Source: an uncultured Gemmataceae bacterium
Lineage (GTDB): Bacteria > Planctomycetota > Planctomycetia > Gemmatales > Gemmataceae
NCBI GenBank assembly: GCA_937923405.1
Contig: CALDUY010000013.1
Location: 124,001 to 188,000, forward strand
Direction of reading: 5' to 3'
DNA length: 64,000 nt
Positions 52,442 through 60,243 of this stretch are shown in pieces (within the stretch, counting starts at the first letter, position 1; each line of letters begins with the position of its first letter). The translations under genes were made by a program, and so were the position numbers. The notes under the pieces were generated by a model, which saw nothing but the letters and a program-made list of their open reading frames with translations, made no database searches and had not been told where the DNA came from.

Positions 52442-53017
52442 TTACTCGGAACTAATTGCTTTCATCCGTTCCTGAACGAGCCGACTGATCGCTTTGAAGT
52501 TCGCATGGGACGCGCCGCCGACCCACTCGAAGACGCAACCTTCACTTGTCGTCAAGATGACCCCGGCTTGCTCTAGTCGACGAATCGCCGTGTCGTGGTC
52601 GAGCTGGTATCGTGCCCCGACGGCATCGATGGCCAGGTAGACACGAAAATCCAGGGCCAACAAATCCAACGCGGTGTTCAGGACGCAGACGTGGGTTTCC
52701 AGGCCGGCTAGCACGAGCTTTGGACGCGCTTCACGATGGAAAGTTTCCACTACCGAGGGAATCGCACAACAACTGAACGCCGTCTTTTCCGGGCGAACCG
52801 GCAGACGAGCGGCCAACTCCGACACCGTCGAGCCAAGCCCCTTCGGATACTGTTCGGTGGCCTGTACGGTCATCCCCAACAATTGGGCCGCGTCGATCAG
52901 AAAGGCGACGTTCCGCACGATCTCCTTCGCACGGGGAATCATCGGCAAGAGTTTTTCCTGCACGTCGATCACCAGTAAGCCGGTATCCGCCGCGGACATC
53001 TGACTGGCATGCGGCAT
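52442..53017 (-). CDS. Isochorismatase-family cysteine hydrolase
   Basis: Start ATG 53017 has GAGGAGG upstream; nine more residues fit a longer ORF poorly. The 191-residue protein has the family triad: Asp18 (LLVIDVQEKL), Lys78 (PEKTAFS) and catalytic Cys111 (LAGLETHVCVLNTA). Family members hydrolyse isochorismate, nicotinamide, N-carbamoyl compounds or similar amides. A role in detoxification or nicotinamide salvage is possible; no partner genes help. It sits upstream of the aminotransferase in the same orientation. Confidence 0.9.
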   Translation of the reverse strand: MPHASQMSAADTGLLVIDVQEKLLPMIPRAKEIVRNVAFLIDAAQLLGMTVQATEQYPKGLGSTVSELAARLPVRPEKTAFSCCAIPSVVETFHREARPKLVLAGLETHVCVLNTALDLLALDFRVYLAIDAVGARYQLDHDTAIRRLEQAGVILTTSEGCVFEWVGGASHANFKAISRLVQERMKAISSE

Positions 53018-53176
53018 CGGTCCGCCTCCTCGCCCAGGTGCCAAGCAATCCCCTGTTCGCGATGCTAGTGGCCGGTCGAACTGCCGTCAACCGAGCCGGG
53101 CTTGACCCGAAGCGGATCCCTGGTGAGAATCGGGCCGTCGCGGATAAGGTCCATCCTCGTGAAAGGAGTCGCGTTC

Positions 53177-54037
53177 ATGCGTACCTGGTTTATTCTAGGG
53201 GTATTGTCGAGTGGTTTTATCCTTTTTCAGACACCCTCGACGGGAAGCGATTCCGACCAGGCACGGGTACAGGGCGAGTGGAAAGTCACCTCGGTACTGG
53301 ACGATGGCGCGATCGTTCCCGAAAGTGTGGTCGAATCGCATTTGATCCGTGAGGGACGCCTCACCATCAAAGGCGCGACGCTGTCGTACATCAATCCCGA
53401 GAATATGCAATTACACGAGTCGGCATTCGTCTTGACGACGGACGTTCAACCCAAAGCGATCGACCTGGCGGGACATGGTCGCACGCGCAGCAAGGGCATT
53501 TATATGCTCGATGGCGATTCCCTTGTCGTCTGCTTGGCAGCTCCCGAGGCCAAAGATCGCCCCACAGAGTTTGGCTCGCCCAAGGGATCAAACAATTTGC
53601 TAATTTGGATGAAGCGCGTCAAGGTGCCGACCGCGACCCCGGTGAAGCGAACCACGCCCATCGAGGTGCCCAAGCAGCCGCCCGCGTCGAAGCCGCCCAC
53701 TCAGCAGGAACTCGATGCCCGAATGCGCCGCGAACTGATCGGCACCTGGGGCCATCAGAACTCCGATGAAATCGTACTCATCACCTTCAATCCCGATGGC
53801 AGCTTTTCCTCGTCGAAAACTCCGAAATCCGGCTTCAAGAAGATTTTCCGTGAGCCGGTCCGCACCTCGGGCACTTGGAAACTCGAAGAAGGCATCATTA
53901 TCATTCGCGTCACCGCTTCTACCGAACGTGATCTGAACGGACAGATCCTAAGCTATCGAGTGCGTTCCATCTCCGATACACAAATCACCATGATCGACTC
54001 GACCGGACGCATGCATGTGCAATGGAAAACGCCGTGA
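53177..54037 (+). CDS. Secreted TIGR03067-like protein with second lipocalin-like domain
   Basis: ATG 53177 has AAAGGAG nine bases upstream; the ORF extends to 53102 without support. The 286-residue protein has a signal segment (MRTWFILGVLSSGFILFQ) and a TIGR03067-like domain (ARVQGEWKVTSVLDDGAIVPE, GIYMLDGDSLVVCLA). A Pro/Lys-rich linker leads to a second small lipocalin-like domain (RELIGTWGHQNSDEIVLITF, TWKLEEGIIIIRV). These domains are widespread in planctomycetes, especially Gemmataceae, and have no known function. It lies directly left of the AT-rich island. Confidence 0.85.
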   Translation: MRTWFILGVLSSGFILFQTPSTGSDSDQARVQGEWKVTSVLDDGAIVPESVVESHLIREGRLTIKGATLSYINPENMQLHESAFVLTTDVQPKAIDLAGHGRTRSKGIYMLDGDSLVVCLAAPEAKDRPTEFGSPKGSNNLLIWMKRVKVPTATPVKRTTPIEVPKQPPASKPPTQQELDARMRRELIGTWGHQNSDEIVLITFNPDGSFSSSKTPKSGFKKIFREPVRTSGTWKLEEGIIIIRVTASTERDLNGQILSYRVRSISDTQITMIDSTGRMHVQWKTP

Positions 54038-54116
54038 GGCAGCTTTCGCGAGCGTGCCAAAAGTGTTCTTTCTTCCCAATCTTTCTCCAAACGAGGGGTG
54101 GGGTCCAAAAGCGTTT

Positions 54117-54139
54117 CCTCTCTCCACTTCGGAGAGAGG
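54117..54139. repeat. Perfect 9-bp palindrome at the left border of the AT-rich island
   Basis: CCTCTCTCC-ACTTC-GGAGAGAGG. It is like the CTCTCC...GGAGAG core of the repeat in the CtaG fusion gene (59136-59237) and may be a short form of that repeat. It lies in the 179-bp gap between the TIGR03067-like gene and the broken oxidoreductase, which otherwise shows no gene. Confidence 0.5.
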
Positions 54140-54216
54140 ACTGAACTGCACTCAACCGCTTAACTTCCTACGTCCCGGTCCCACCCAATTCGTCACATTA
54201 GAGAAAGCGAGCGAGC

Positions 54217-55432
54217 ATGCGCATCGCGGTAATTGGTGGCGGTATTCAGGAAATCTGCATCGCTTTGGAGTTGGCACGACGAGGAGCCAAGGTAGATCTC
54301 TTTGAATCACGTGAGGCACTCATGCTTGGAGCCTCACGTCATAATGAGGGCAAGATTCATCTCAGCTACGTCTATGCCAACGATGCTGGATTCGCCACTG
54401 CCCGACTGATGGCCGAGGGAGCGTTCTCCTTCGCCTCGCTGCTGAAACGCTGGCTGGAACATGACATAAACCAGATTCAAATTTCGCGACCATTTTACTA
54501 TGCGGTCCATCGTGTAGTCTGCTTTCCCTAGATGAATTGGAGGGCCGTTATCAATCTATTGATAGAATTATCCAAGACATTTCCCCTCGACCTGGCGCGG
54601 ATTATTTTGGCATCTCTGCTACGCATTCTGTAAGACGGCTCAACTCGCGGCAATTGGCACAGCTATATGACCAAGAAAAGATTATTGGAGTTTTTGCTAC
54701 GTCAGAAATCGCGATAGATCCAGACAATGTGGCCGATTTGCGCATCGATCGCGTCAAAATTGATCCGCGGATTGAATTACACCTTCAATCGAAAGTGGTT
54801 GCCGCACGAGAATTGAAAAACCGAATTCAACTTACGATTGATCAGGGACACCAGTTCTGTGAAGATTATCAGCATGTGATTAATTGCTCCTGGTGTGGCC
54901 GATTAGCGATTGACACGACGATGGGGAGGGGATTCACCCTCCGCGTCCTTGGTCATTCCGTCGCAAGGGATTTCTTCGTTTGCCTTCGAGTGTTCATGCG
55001 GAAATCCCAACGACTACGATTGTTCTCGGTCCATTCGGTGATGTGGTGGAGTATTGCAACAGTAATATGTATTTATCGTGGTATCCGGTTGGTTGTAGTA
55101 GAATAGAAAGTGGATTGATTCCTAGCCCTGCGAAATATCATGATATTGTTCAAAAGCAACGAGAAATTCTGGCAGCATTACAAGCAATCATCCCATCGAT
55201 TGAAACTCTTTCAACGAATATAAGCGAGCAAAATAATTGACGTGAGGGGGTGATTTATGCCTTGGGAACAACAGATGTAGACGATCCTAAGAGTGTCTTG
55301 CACCAACGCTATATTGTTAGTCCGCAATCGTTTGGTCGGTATCACACGATTGATACAGGCAAATACACAGTTGCTCCGTTATTTGCTGAGCGATTGGCCC
55401 AGCGTATTTTATCCATGCGAGTAGCTGCATGA
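54217..55432 (+). pseudogene. FAD-dependent oxidoreductase gene, broken by frameshifts and a nonsense codon
   Basis: The reading starts MRIAVIGGGIQEICIALELARRG, an FAD-binding Rossmann fold (GGGIxxxxxAxxLARRG). Homology then continues across three frames. Frame 1 runs to a stop at 54531; a one-base loss near 54511 explains it, since the next frame restores a good 'SLLSLDELEG'. The next frame runs to about 54930, where another shift leads into the third frame (PRPWSFRR, then IPTTTIVLGPFGDVVEY). That frame meets TGA at 55238-55240 (TGG in a working copy would give Trp) and then continues VIYALGTTDVDDPKSVLHQRY. At least two shifts and one stop make it a pseudogene. Base composition is AT-richer than in the neighbouring genes. 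Confidence 0.8.
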
Positions 55433-56879
55433 CTTCTCCAGACATTTTTGTTGCTGTTCCGGTATATCGTGGCCAGGAATTGGTTGCGGAAACACTCCGC
55501 TCGATTCGCAATCAGACGTATTCCAATTTTCGAGTTCTTATTAGCGTCGATGGTGAAGATGCTCCATCAGTTGAAGCTTGTTTACCCTTTCTTTCGGATT
55601 CGCGTTTTCAACTAGTGGTACAATCCAATCGCAAAGGTTGGCCAGGCAATCTCAACTAGTTAATTCAGCAATGTGATTGCCCATTCTTTACTTACTGGCA
55701 ACAAGATGATCTGGCTGCAACCAATTATCTCGAAGCACTACGTGCGGAGATGCTAGCCAATCCCGAAATCGCAATTGCCTACTCTGACGTTCAATGGTTT
55801 GGCAGTCGATTTGAACGCGATGTTATGGATAGTATCGTCGGCACCGCACAACAGCGAGTGTTTCGGCACATCGAGAGAATTGGCTATGAACCACTTCGTG
55901 GATTGATGCGAGCCAGCTATTTGCCTCTTGGTGAAGCGATTCCGATTTCCGAGAATCAAAGTTGCCAAGAGGAGTTTGTCTTTCTTGCAGAGATGATTGC
56001 TCGTGGCGCGTTCCATCGAGTGACCAATACGATGTACTTCAAACGCGGGCATTTGCAAAATACCTATTCTCGTTGGTTTTCCTGGTCGGACTCTCGTCGT
56101 CGCCTTGGTTGGTTGAACATGGGGCTTGGCTTTCTTCGTGTAGCTCGACAAGTCTATCCTGAATCGGAGTGGCTTCGACGATTAGTTGTTGCAATTATTG
56201 ATCGATTGACTATTTTTCGCCCAGGTCGCGGATTTTTCTAACGATTACCCGATGAGAGTTTCATTCCACTCTTTGTGTTTGTGCGTGATTTTCTTGCGCG
56301 AGCTAGAATTGAGTTGCCTTCCGTGAATCACAGCTATACATGCACTAATGATGTTGCCATCTTTTTTGAATCGCTGCAGCCGCAATTGGATCAGGTATTT
56401 GTCGCCATCGATCAATTACAACAACAGCGTCGGCAGTTTGCTCGGCAACTAGCTGAAAATGGCTCTTTGGAATTAGAGGTACGGCAAAACGAAGCCGGTC
56501 GGGCATTGCTGGGATATGGTTGGTCATTGGAGGAAGAGTGGGGTGTTTGGAATGACGGCGATCAGGCTTCGCTGTGGTTGCCGATTCCCGAACCGGGTTG
56601 CTGGCAAGTGACGCTGATTGGGCATCAGATTGCTTCAAAGCGCGCCCCGAATGAGCAACCTGCTGTAATCGAATGGAGTTTGGATCGCGCGGGAGTGTAC
56701 TGTTGCCATGAAGTGCCAGTCGATCAATTATTTCATCTCCAACTTGACCTCAAGACAATGCAACCAAACCCGATGCTACATCTGCGGCTGCCGGGATCGA
56801 TTCGTCTAACCGACGAAGGCTACGGCGAGGATCCGCGTCAGGTGGCGTTTGGCTTGCGGCAAATCCTCGTTCGTCGCAG
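55429..56879 (+). pseudogene. Glycosyltransferase 2 gene with in-frame stops
   Basis: One frame is open from ATG 55429 through the GT2 opening (FVAVPVYRGQELVAETLRSI, then DGEDAPSVEA), with two stops in that same frame: TAG at 55657-55659 (after GWPGNLN, where a Trp codon is expected) and TAA at 56239-56241. Between them it reads PFFTYWQQDDLAATNYLEAL, the GT2 D-x-D-like region. After the second stop the frame goes on with about 200 residues (FFESLQPQLDQVFVAIDQL, then WLPIPEPGCWQVTLIG) as a helical and then beta domain. The frame runs into tRNA-Phe with no stop, so its end is lost. It overlaps the broken oxidoreductase's last codons by four bases, as in an operon. Probably a dead polysaccharide gene. 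Confidence 0.8.
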
Positions 56880-56952
56880 TGCCGTCCCGCGGAGTGGAAC
56901 CGCGTCCTCCTCGTTTTCAGCGAGGCATGACAACCGCCTACACTAGAACGGC
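56880..56952 (-). tRNA. tRNA-Phe (GAA)
   Basis: A 73-nt cloverleaf on the minus strand. The acceptor GCCGTTC pairs with GGACGGC. The D arm is GTG/CAT with a GG in the loop. The anticodon arm CCTCG/CGAGG holds the loop CTGAAAA (anticodon GAA, Phe). A 4-nt variable loop is followed by a perfect T stem CGCGG/CCGCG with T loop TTCCACT, in which C57 replaces the usual purine. The discriminator base is A. No CCA is encoded. The 3' end abuts the AT-rich island. Confidence 0.75.
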
Positions 56953-56965
56953 AATAGTACCCGCC

Positions 56966-57010
56966 TCCCCTGATCAGGAGTCGAACCTGAAACATCTCAT
57001 TTTGTTGGGC
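56966..57010 (-). other. tRNA 3'-half remnant (T arm and acceptor strand)
   Basis: On the minus strand a perfect T arm TCAGG-TTCGACT-CCTGA (56974-56990) is followed by TCAGGGG and a discriminator A. No pairing acceptor strand, D arm or anticodon arm is present in the 55-nt gap before tRNA-Gly. It looks like a truncated tRNA gene. Confidence 0.4.
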
Positions 57011-57020
57011 GCGGTTCCAG

Positions 57021-57091
57021 TGCGTCTAGTGGGACTTGAACCCACGCTGCCGCCTTGGCATGGCGACATGCTACCGTTACATCACAGACGC
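57021..57091 (-). tRNA. tRNA-Gly (GCC)
   Basis: A complete 71-nt cloverleaf on the minus strand. The acceptor GCGTCTG pairs with TAGACGC, seven pairs with one G-T. The D arm ATG/CAT encloses a GG. The anticodon stem TCGCC/GGCGG holds the loop ATGCCAA (anticodon GCC). A 4-nt variable loop leads to the T arm GTGGG-TTCAAGT-CCCAC. The discriminator is A; CCA is not encoded. The fold is intact, so it should work. Confidence 0.9.
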
Positions 57092-57121
57092 ATTTTGGGC
57101 TACGTGCAAGTCGAGGCGGCG

Positions 57122-57192
57122 TTAGAACGACCGGATTCGAACCGGATGTTCCAGCTTAATAGGCTGGTGTGGTGCCAAACCACGAGTTTGTA
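57122..57192 (-). tRNA. tRNA-like element with anticodon ATT (Asn-like), acceptor stem degenerate
   Basis: The D arm GTGG/CCAC, the anticodon arm CCAGC/GCTGG with loop CTATTAA (anticodon ATT), and a T arm CCGG-TTCGAAT-CCGG are all intact and correctly spaced over 71 nt. The acceptor is not: TACAAAC and CGTTCTA give only four of seven pairs. Bacterial tRNA-Asn uses GTT, so A at position 34 is also unusual. It may be a decaying or supernumerary tRNA. A flanking GCGGC/GCCGC extends the stem outward. Confidence 0.4.
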
Positions 57193-57219
57193 AGCCGCTT
57201 CTGTTGGGCACGTCGCCCA

Positions 57220-57290
57220 ATATCGAGGCTGGGATCGAACCAGCGACTTCTCTTTGTGACAGACATTTTGTCGTCCGCCATGTACTTATT
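57220..57290 (-). other. Degenerate tRNA-like element (Val-like loop)
   Basis: On the minus strand a perfect T arm GCTGG-TTCGATC-CCAGC is followed by CTCGATA. An anticodon-like stem TGTCT/AGAGA (four of five pairs) holds GTCACAA, which would read CAC (Val). D arm and acceptor pairing are not recognisable. A hairpin TTGGGC-ACGTC-GCCCAA (57204-57220) separates it from the Asn-like element. Confidence 0.25.
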
Positions 57291-57792
57291 TAGACGCAGG
57301 AGAAGATCGAGGGTTCGCGCTTTGGAGAAAAATTTTTAGCACGAACAGACCGATGACCACGAACGGCCAGGTCAGCCAGGGGAGCAACTCCCACCACGAC
57401 TCCGGGGCTTCCTCGATCAAGATCTCGCCTTCGAACGCCACGGACTCGACCTCGACGAGCAGCCGCCACGGCCCAGGGCGGTCGAGCTCCAGATGGGCCG
57501 ACTGTAGCAGCTTGTTCGTCGCCAGTTCGGTGCTGGCCATCGCCTCGATCACCCGCGACGGTTGCTGGCGCGGTATCGCCCGAACCCGGATGGGCACGCC
57601 CAACCGAACTTTCCCGTTGGCGTCCTGTACCAACACGCTGACATCGAGCAGCCCGACCGTGGGTGGCGTCGGCGACGTGAAGACACTGACACGCAGACCG
57701 TAACGCTCCTCGGTCCAACGTAGCTGCCCGCCGTCGGCGTAGAGCAGCGGCGAGAGCAGCAAAAGGGCCAGGCAGGCTCGAACGGTCGGCAT
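57286..57792 (-). CDS. Small secreted/membrane protein, partner of the CtaG fusion
   Basis: A 168-residue protein with a signal peptide (VRACLALLLLSPLLYADG), a beta-sandwich-like region (LRVSVFTSPTPPTVGLLDVSV, GPWRLLVEVESVAFEGEI) and a C-terminal membrane helix (LTWPFVVIGLFVLKIFL). The layout is like FixH or YtkA-type accessory proteins of cytochrome-oxidase/copper handling. The match is by layout rather than motif. It follows the CtaG/ferredoxin fusion by four bases on the same strand, so they are co-expressed and probably co-functional. Its stop end lies next to the tRNA array. Confidence 0.75.
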   Translation of the reverse strand: MPTVRACLALLLLSPLLYADGGQLRWTEERYGLRVSVFTSPTPPTVGLLDVSVLVQDANGKVRLGVPIRVRAIPRQQPSRVIEAMASTELATNKLLQSAHLELDRPGPWRLLVEVESVAFEGEILIEEAPESWWELLPWLTWPFVVIGLFVLKIFLQSANPRSSPASK

Positions 57793-57796
57793 CGGT

Positions 57797-60145
57797 TCAC
57801 CCCATCATCGTGCCGCGCATCTGCATCGGCTGCAGCAGAATCCACACCCCGAGAATAAATAAAGCAATTATAAGGATAGCGTAAGGTGTTGTTTTGATGG
57901 GGCTTCGGTCGGCGACGCGCCAGGCGGTGTACAGCGACAGCAGTAGGCCGAACTCCAGGGCCAGGATCTCGGCGCGAATCAACCAGGCCGGCACCAGGGC
58001 GCAGCAGGAGCAGACCCAGGTCGGAGCCTGAGCGTACCAGCCCAGATCGAACGCGACACGTTGCAGGGCCGGGATCACCACCTCGTAGCTAGTGAAGAAG
58101 TGAAAGCAATAATGACTGAACCACATGGCCGTACCGAGGGGCACGAGACTAAAAACGTACTTTCGCGAGGTGAAAAGAAGTAGAAATGTCGGCAAGCCGA
58201 CCGCCACGACGTAGAAGGCGGTCACCAGGGGCAGTGGGGAGGACCAGCCGAGTTTGTCCGTGAGAGCATCCTGCCAATCGACGACTGGAGCGATCATCCC
58301 ACCGGCGTTGGCGAACGCGCCGAAGACGAACAGCAACACCAGAACCGCCAAGTCTGGACGCTGGGAAAAGCGGCCCAGTCCCGAGCGTTGCGGATCGCTC
58401 CATAACTCCGAGGCCGGCAAACGGCCACGCAGTTCGATGTTGTCGTGCGGGCAGGCGTGGACGCAGTCCAGGCATAAGGTGCAGTCCATGTTGCCCTGCT
58501 TACGCGGCAGATACAGGGCCAGTTCGCAGCCTGGAGAGTTTGACGATCCGCGAATGCAGTCTTTCGTGGTGCAGGAGTCGCAGGCGCTTCGTTCGCGGAT
58601 GGCCAGTTCGGTCGGCGAGACCAGCGATGTCACGAAGTTGAACTGGCCGATGGGGCAGACGAACTTGCAGAAGCTGGCGTGGCGAAAGATCCCGTCGATA
58701 ACGAAGGCAGTCAGGAAGTAGGCCAGCGCCAGGCAGGCGGTCGCCCCAGGCCGATCCCACAACGCGAAGGCTTCGTAGGCCCAGAGAAACAGAGCGAACA
58801 AGACGATCGCTGGCCACTTGTTGCGCAGCCAGCGCGGCCAGGGTCGTGAAGCCGGTAACCAGCGTCGGGCCAGGGTGCGGGGCAAAAGAAACGGACAGCC
58901 ATAGCAGAACACATTTCCGAGTGCAAATAGGCTAAACACGAGCAAGCCGCGCCAGTGAATCCACGGCAGGACGCCCGCCAGGTTCAACGGCGTGATCGGT
59001 GGTCCCAGCCAACCATCGAGCATGACCACTACGGCCAGCACCAGCAGCGTCAGTTGCAGAAGAGGCCGCGCGAATTGCCAGCGGAGGAAGTTGCCCAGAA
59101 TAGGAACACGCAGTAGATCCCAGCGGGGTTTGCGTACCCCCTTACCCCTAACCCCTCTCCCCTTAGGGAGAGGGGAACCGTGCGATCTCCCCACTCCCCG
59201 TGCGGGAGAGGGTTCGGGGATGAGGGGAAGAGGGGAACGAGCGGTCTCTTTCCACTGCCGAACTAACCCCTGTTCCGACGAATCAACAAGAGGTAAAGCA
59301 ATGCGGCGCGGCTTGGTTTGTCCGGGGCGAGCGGCGGCCTGGGGGAACAGCAGTTGCAGCCCGATGAGGAACAACGGCACCAGGTAGGCGATTGAGCCGG
59401 GCACCCACATCAGCACGCCGGCAGCGATTTGATCGTCAATCACGCTGCCTACTAGACGCGGCATAGCGGCGTAATGGGGATACCACGGCTCGTCGGAGAA
59501 ACTCAGCAACGCCGATAGGGCGGTGTTCTGCACGTCGGTCAGAATGAGATACGGCACGAGGAGCCATTTCGACCAAGTCGGCTTGGCTGGATAGGGTCGC
59601 ACCACGGGGTACCAAAACAGTAGCCCACTGACCAAGAAACAAGCGTGCTGGAAGTAATGCCAACGTGGCGAAGTCAGCGCTAGTTCGTACAGCGCGGGCA
59701 GGTGCCAACTCCAGGTCGTCAGGAAGAACAGTAGTCCCGCGCCAATAGGATGCGTCAGTCGGGCAAACAGGCGGTGTAACGTCGTGGAACGCAACAGCGG
59801 CGCCAGCAGAGAACGCAATTGGGCGGGCCAACCGCGCAGCAGCGGAAAGAACGGAGCAGCCAGCCACAGCAACGGTGGAGCAACCATGACGAGCAACAGA
59901 TGCTGGGCCATGTGTGCCTGAAGCAGCAGTGACGTGAACGGCTCCAACGGTGAGCCGAGCGCCAGAAACAACGCCAGCAGTCCGCCGAGGAACGACAGCG
60001 GTTGAGCGGCGTGCCAGCGGGTGGGATCGCGACGGGACAGGATGTGCCAGCCTCGCAGATAGATCGCGGCACAAATCGCCAGCGTGATCCACAGGCTGGG
60101 ATCGTAGGGCCAGGAACGCAGCACGGCATCGACAGCGGGGAGCAT
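57797..60145 (-). CDS. CtaG-like / NapH-like ferredoxin membrane fusion protein
   Basis: A 782-residue multi-pass protein. Residues about 1-275 resemble the CtaG (caa3-type) cytochrome oxidase assembly factor (ALGSPLEPFTSLLLQAHMAQH with a copper-binding His cluster; DDQIAAGVLMWVPGS). Residues about 345-782 resemble the NapH/RdxA/CcoG polyferredoxin membrane family. They have CYGCPFLLPR, CKFVCPIGQF and a C-terminal ferredoxin site CTLCLDCVHACPH, plus an extra Cys-rich patch (ACDSCTTKDC). The linker (about 300-343) is a palindromic repeat read in frame. A copper/oxidase assembly role coupled to electron transfer is likely. To my knowledge these two are usually separate genes. Confidence 0.85.
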   Translation of the reverse strand: MLPAVDAVLRSWPYDPSLWITLAICAAIYLRGWHILSRRDPTRWHAAQPLSFLGGLLALFLALGSPLEPFTSLLLQAHMAQHLLLVMVAPPLLWLAAPFFPLLRGWPAQLRSLLAPLLRSTTLHRLFARLTHPIGAGLLFFLTTWSWHLPALYELALTSPRWHYFQHACFLVSGLLFWYPVVRPYPAKPTWSKWLLVPYLILTDVQNTALSALLSFSDEPWYPHYAAMPRLVGSVIDDQIAAGVLMWVPGSIAYLVPLFLIGLQLLFPQAAARPGQTKPRRIALPLVDSSEQGLVRQWKETARSPLPLIPEPSPARGVGRSHGSPLPKGRGVRGKGVRKPRWDLLRVPILGNFLRWQFARPLLQLTLLVLAVVVMLDGWLGPPITPLNLAGVLPWIHWRGLLVFSLFALGNVFCYGCPFLLPRTLARRWLPASRPWPRWLRNKWPAIVLFALFLWAYEAFALWDRPGATACLALAYFLTAFVIDGIFRHASFCKFVCPIGQFNFVTSLVSPTELAIRERSACDSCTTKDCIRGSSNSPGCELALYLPRKQGNMDCTLCLDCVHACPHDNIELRGRLPASELWSDPQRSGLGRFSQRPDLAVLVLLFVFGAFANAGGMIAPVVDWQDALTDKLGWSSPLPLVTAFYVVAVGLPTFLLLFTSRKYVFSLVPLGTAMWFSHYCFHFFTSYEVVIPALQRVAFDLGWYAQAPTWVCSCCALVPAWLIRAEILALEFGLLLSLYTAWRVADRSPIKTTPYAILIIALFILGVWILLQPMQMRGTMMG
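59136..59237. repeat. Palindromic repeat element inside the CtaG fusion gene
   Basis: About 100 bases with CCCCTCTCCCC-TTA-GGGAGAGGGG as a strong hairpin, a second weaker CTCCCC-GTGC-GGGAGAG hairpin, and flanking ACCCC/GGGGA stretches. It is of the type of interspersed repeat found widely in bacterial genomes, and encodes the linker RSPLPLIPEPSPARG...GSPLPKGRGVRGKG between the CtaG-like and ferredoxin domains. Reading frame and codons are intact across it. Confidence 0.75.
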
Positions 60146-60243
60146 GAAGATGATCTTATGATGAAGAACAAGCCGAGTTCAGGTTCGCGCTATAAGCCAA
60201 CTTCAACGTTTCTAGTCGAGGTTTCGCTTGCGAGGTGCCTGAC

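Noticed and set aside
54217-56879. Stop-codon recoding (selenocysteine or an alternative code) to explain the in-frame stops
   Set aside because: Three different stops (TGA, TAG, TAA) and true frameshifts occur in the same stretch, while all other genes in the window use normal stops. Decay is simpler.
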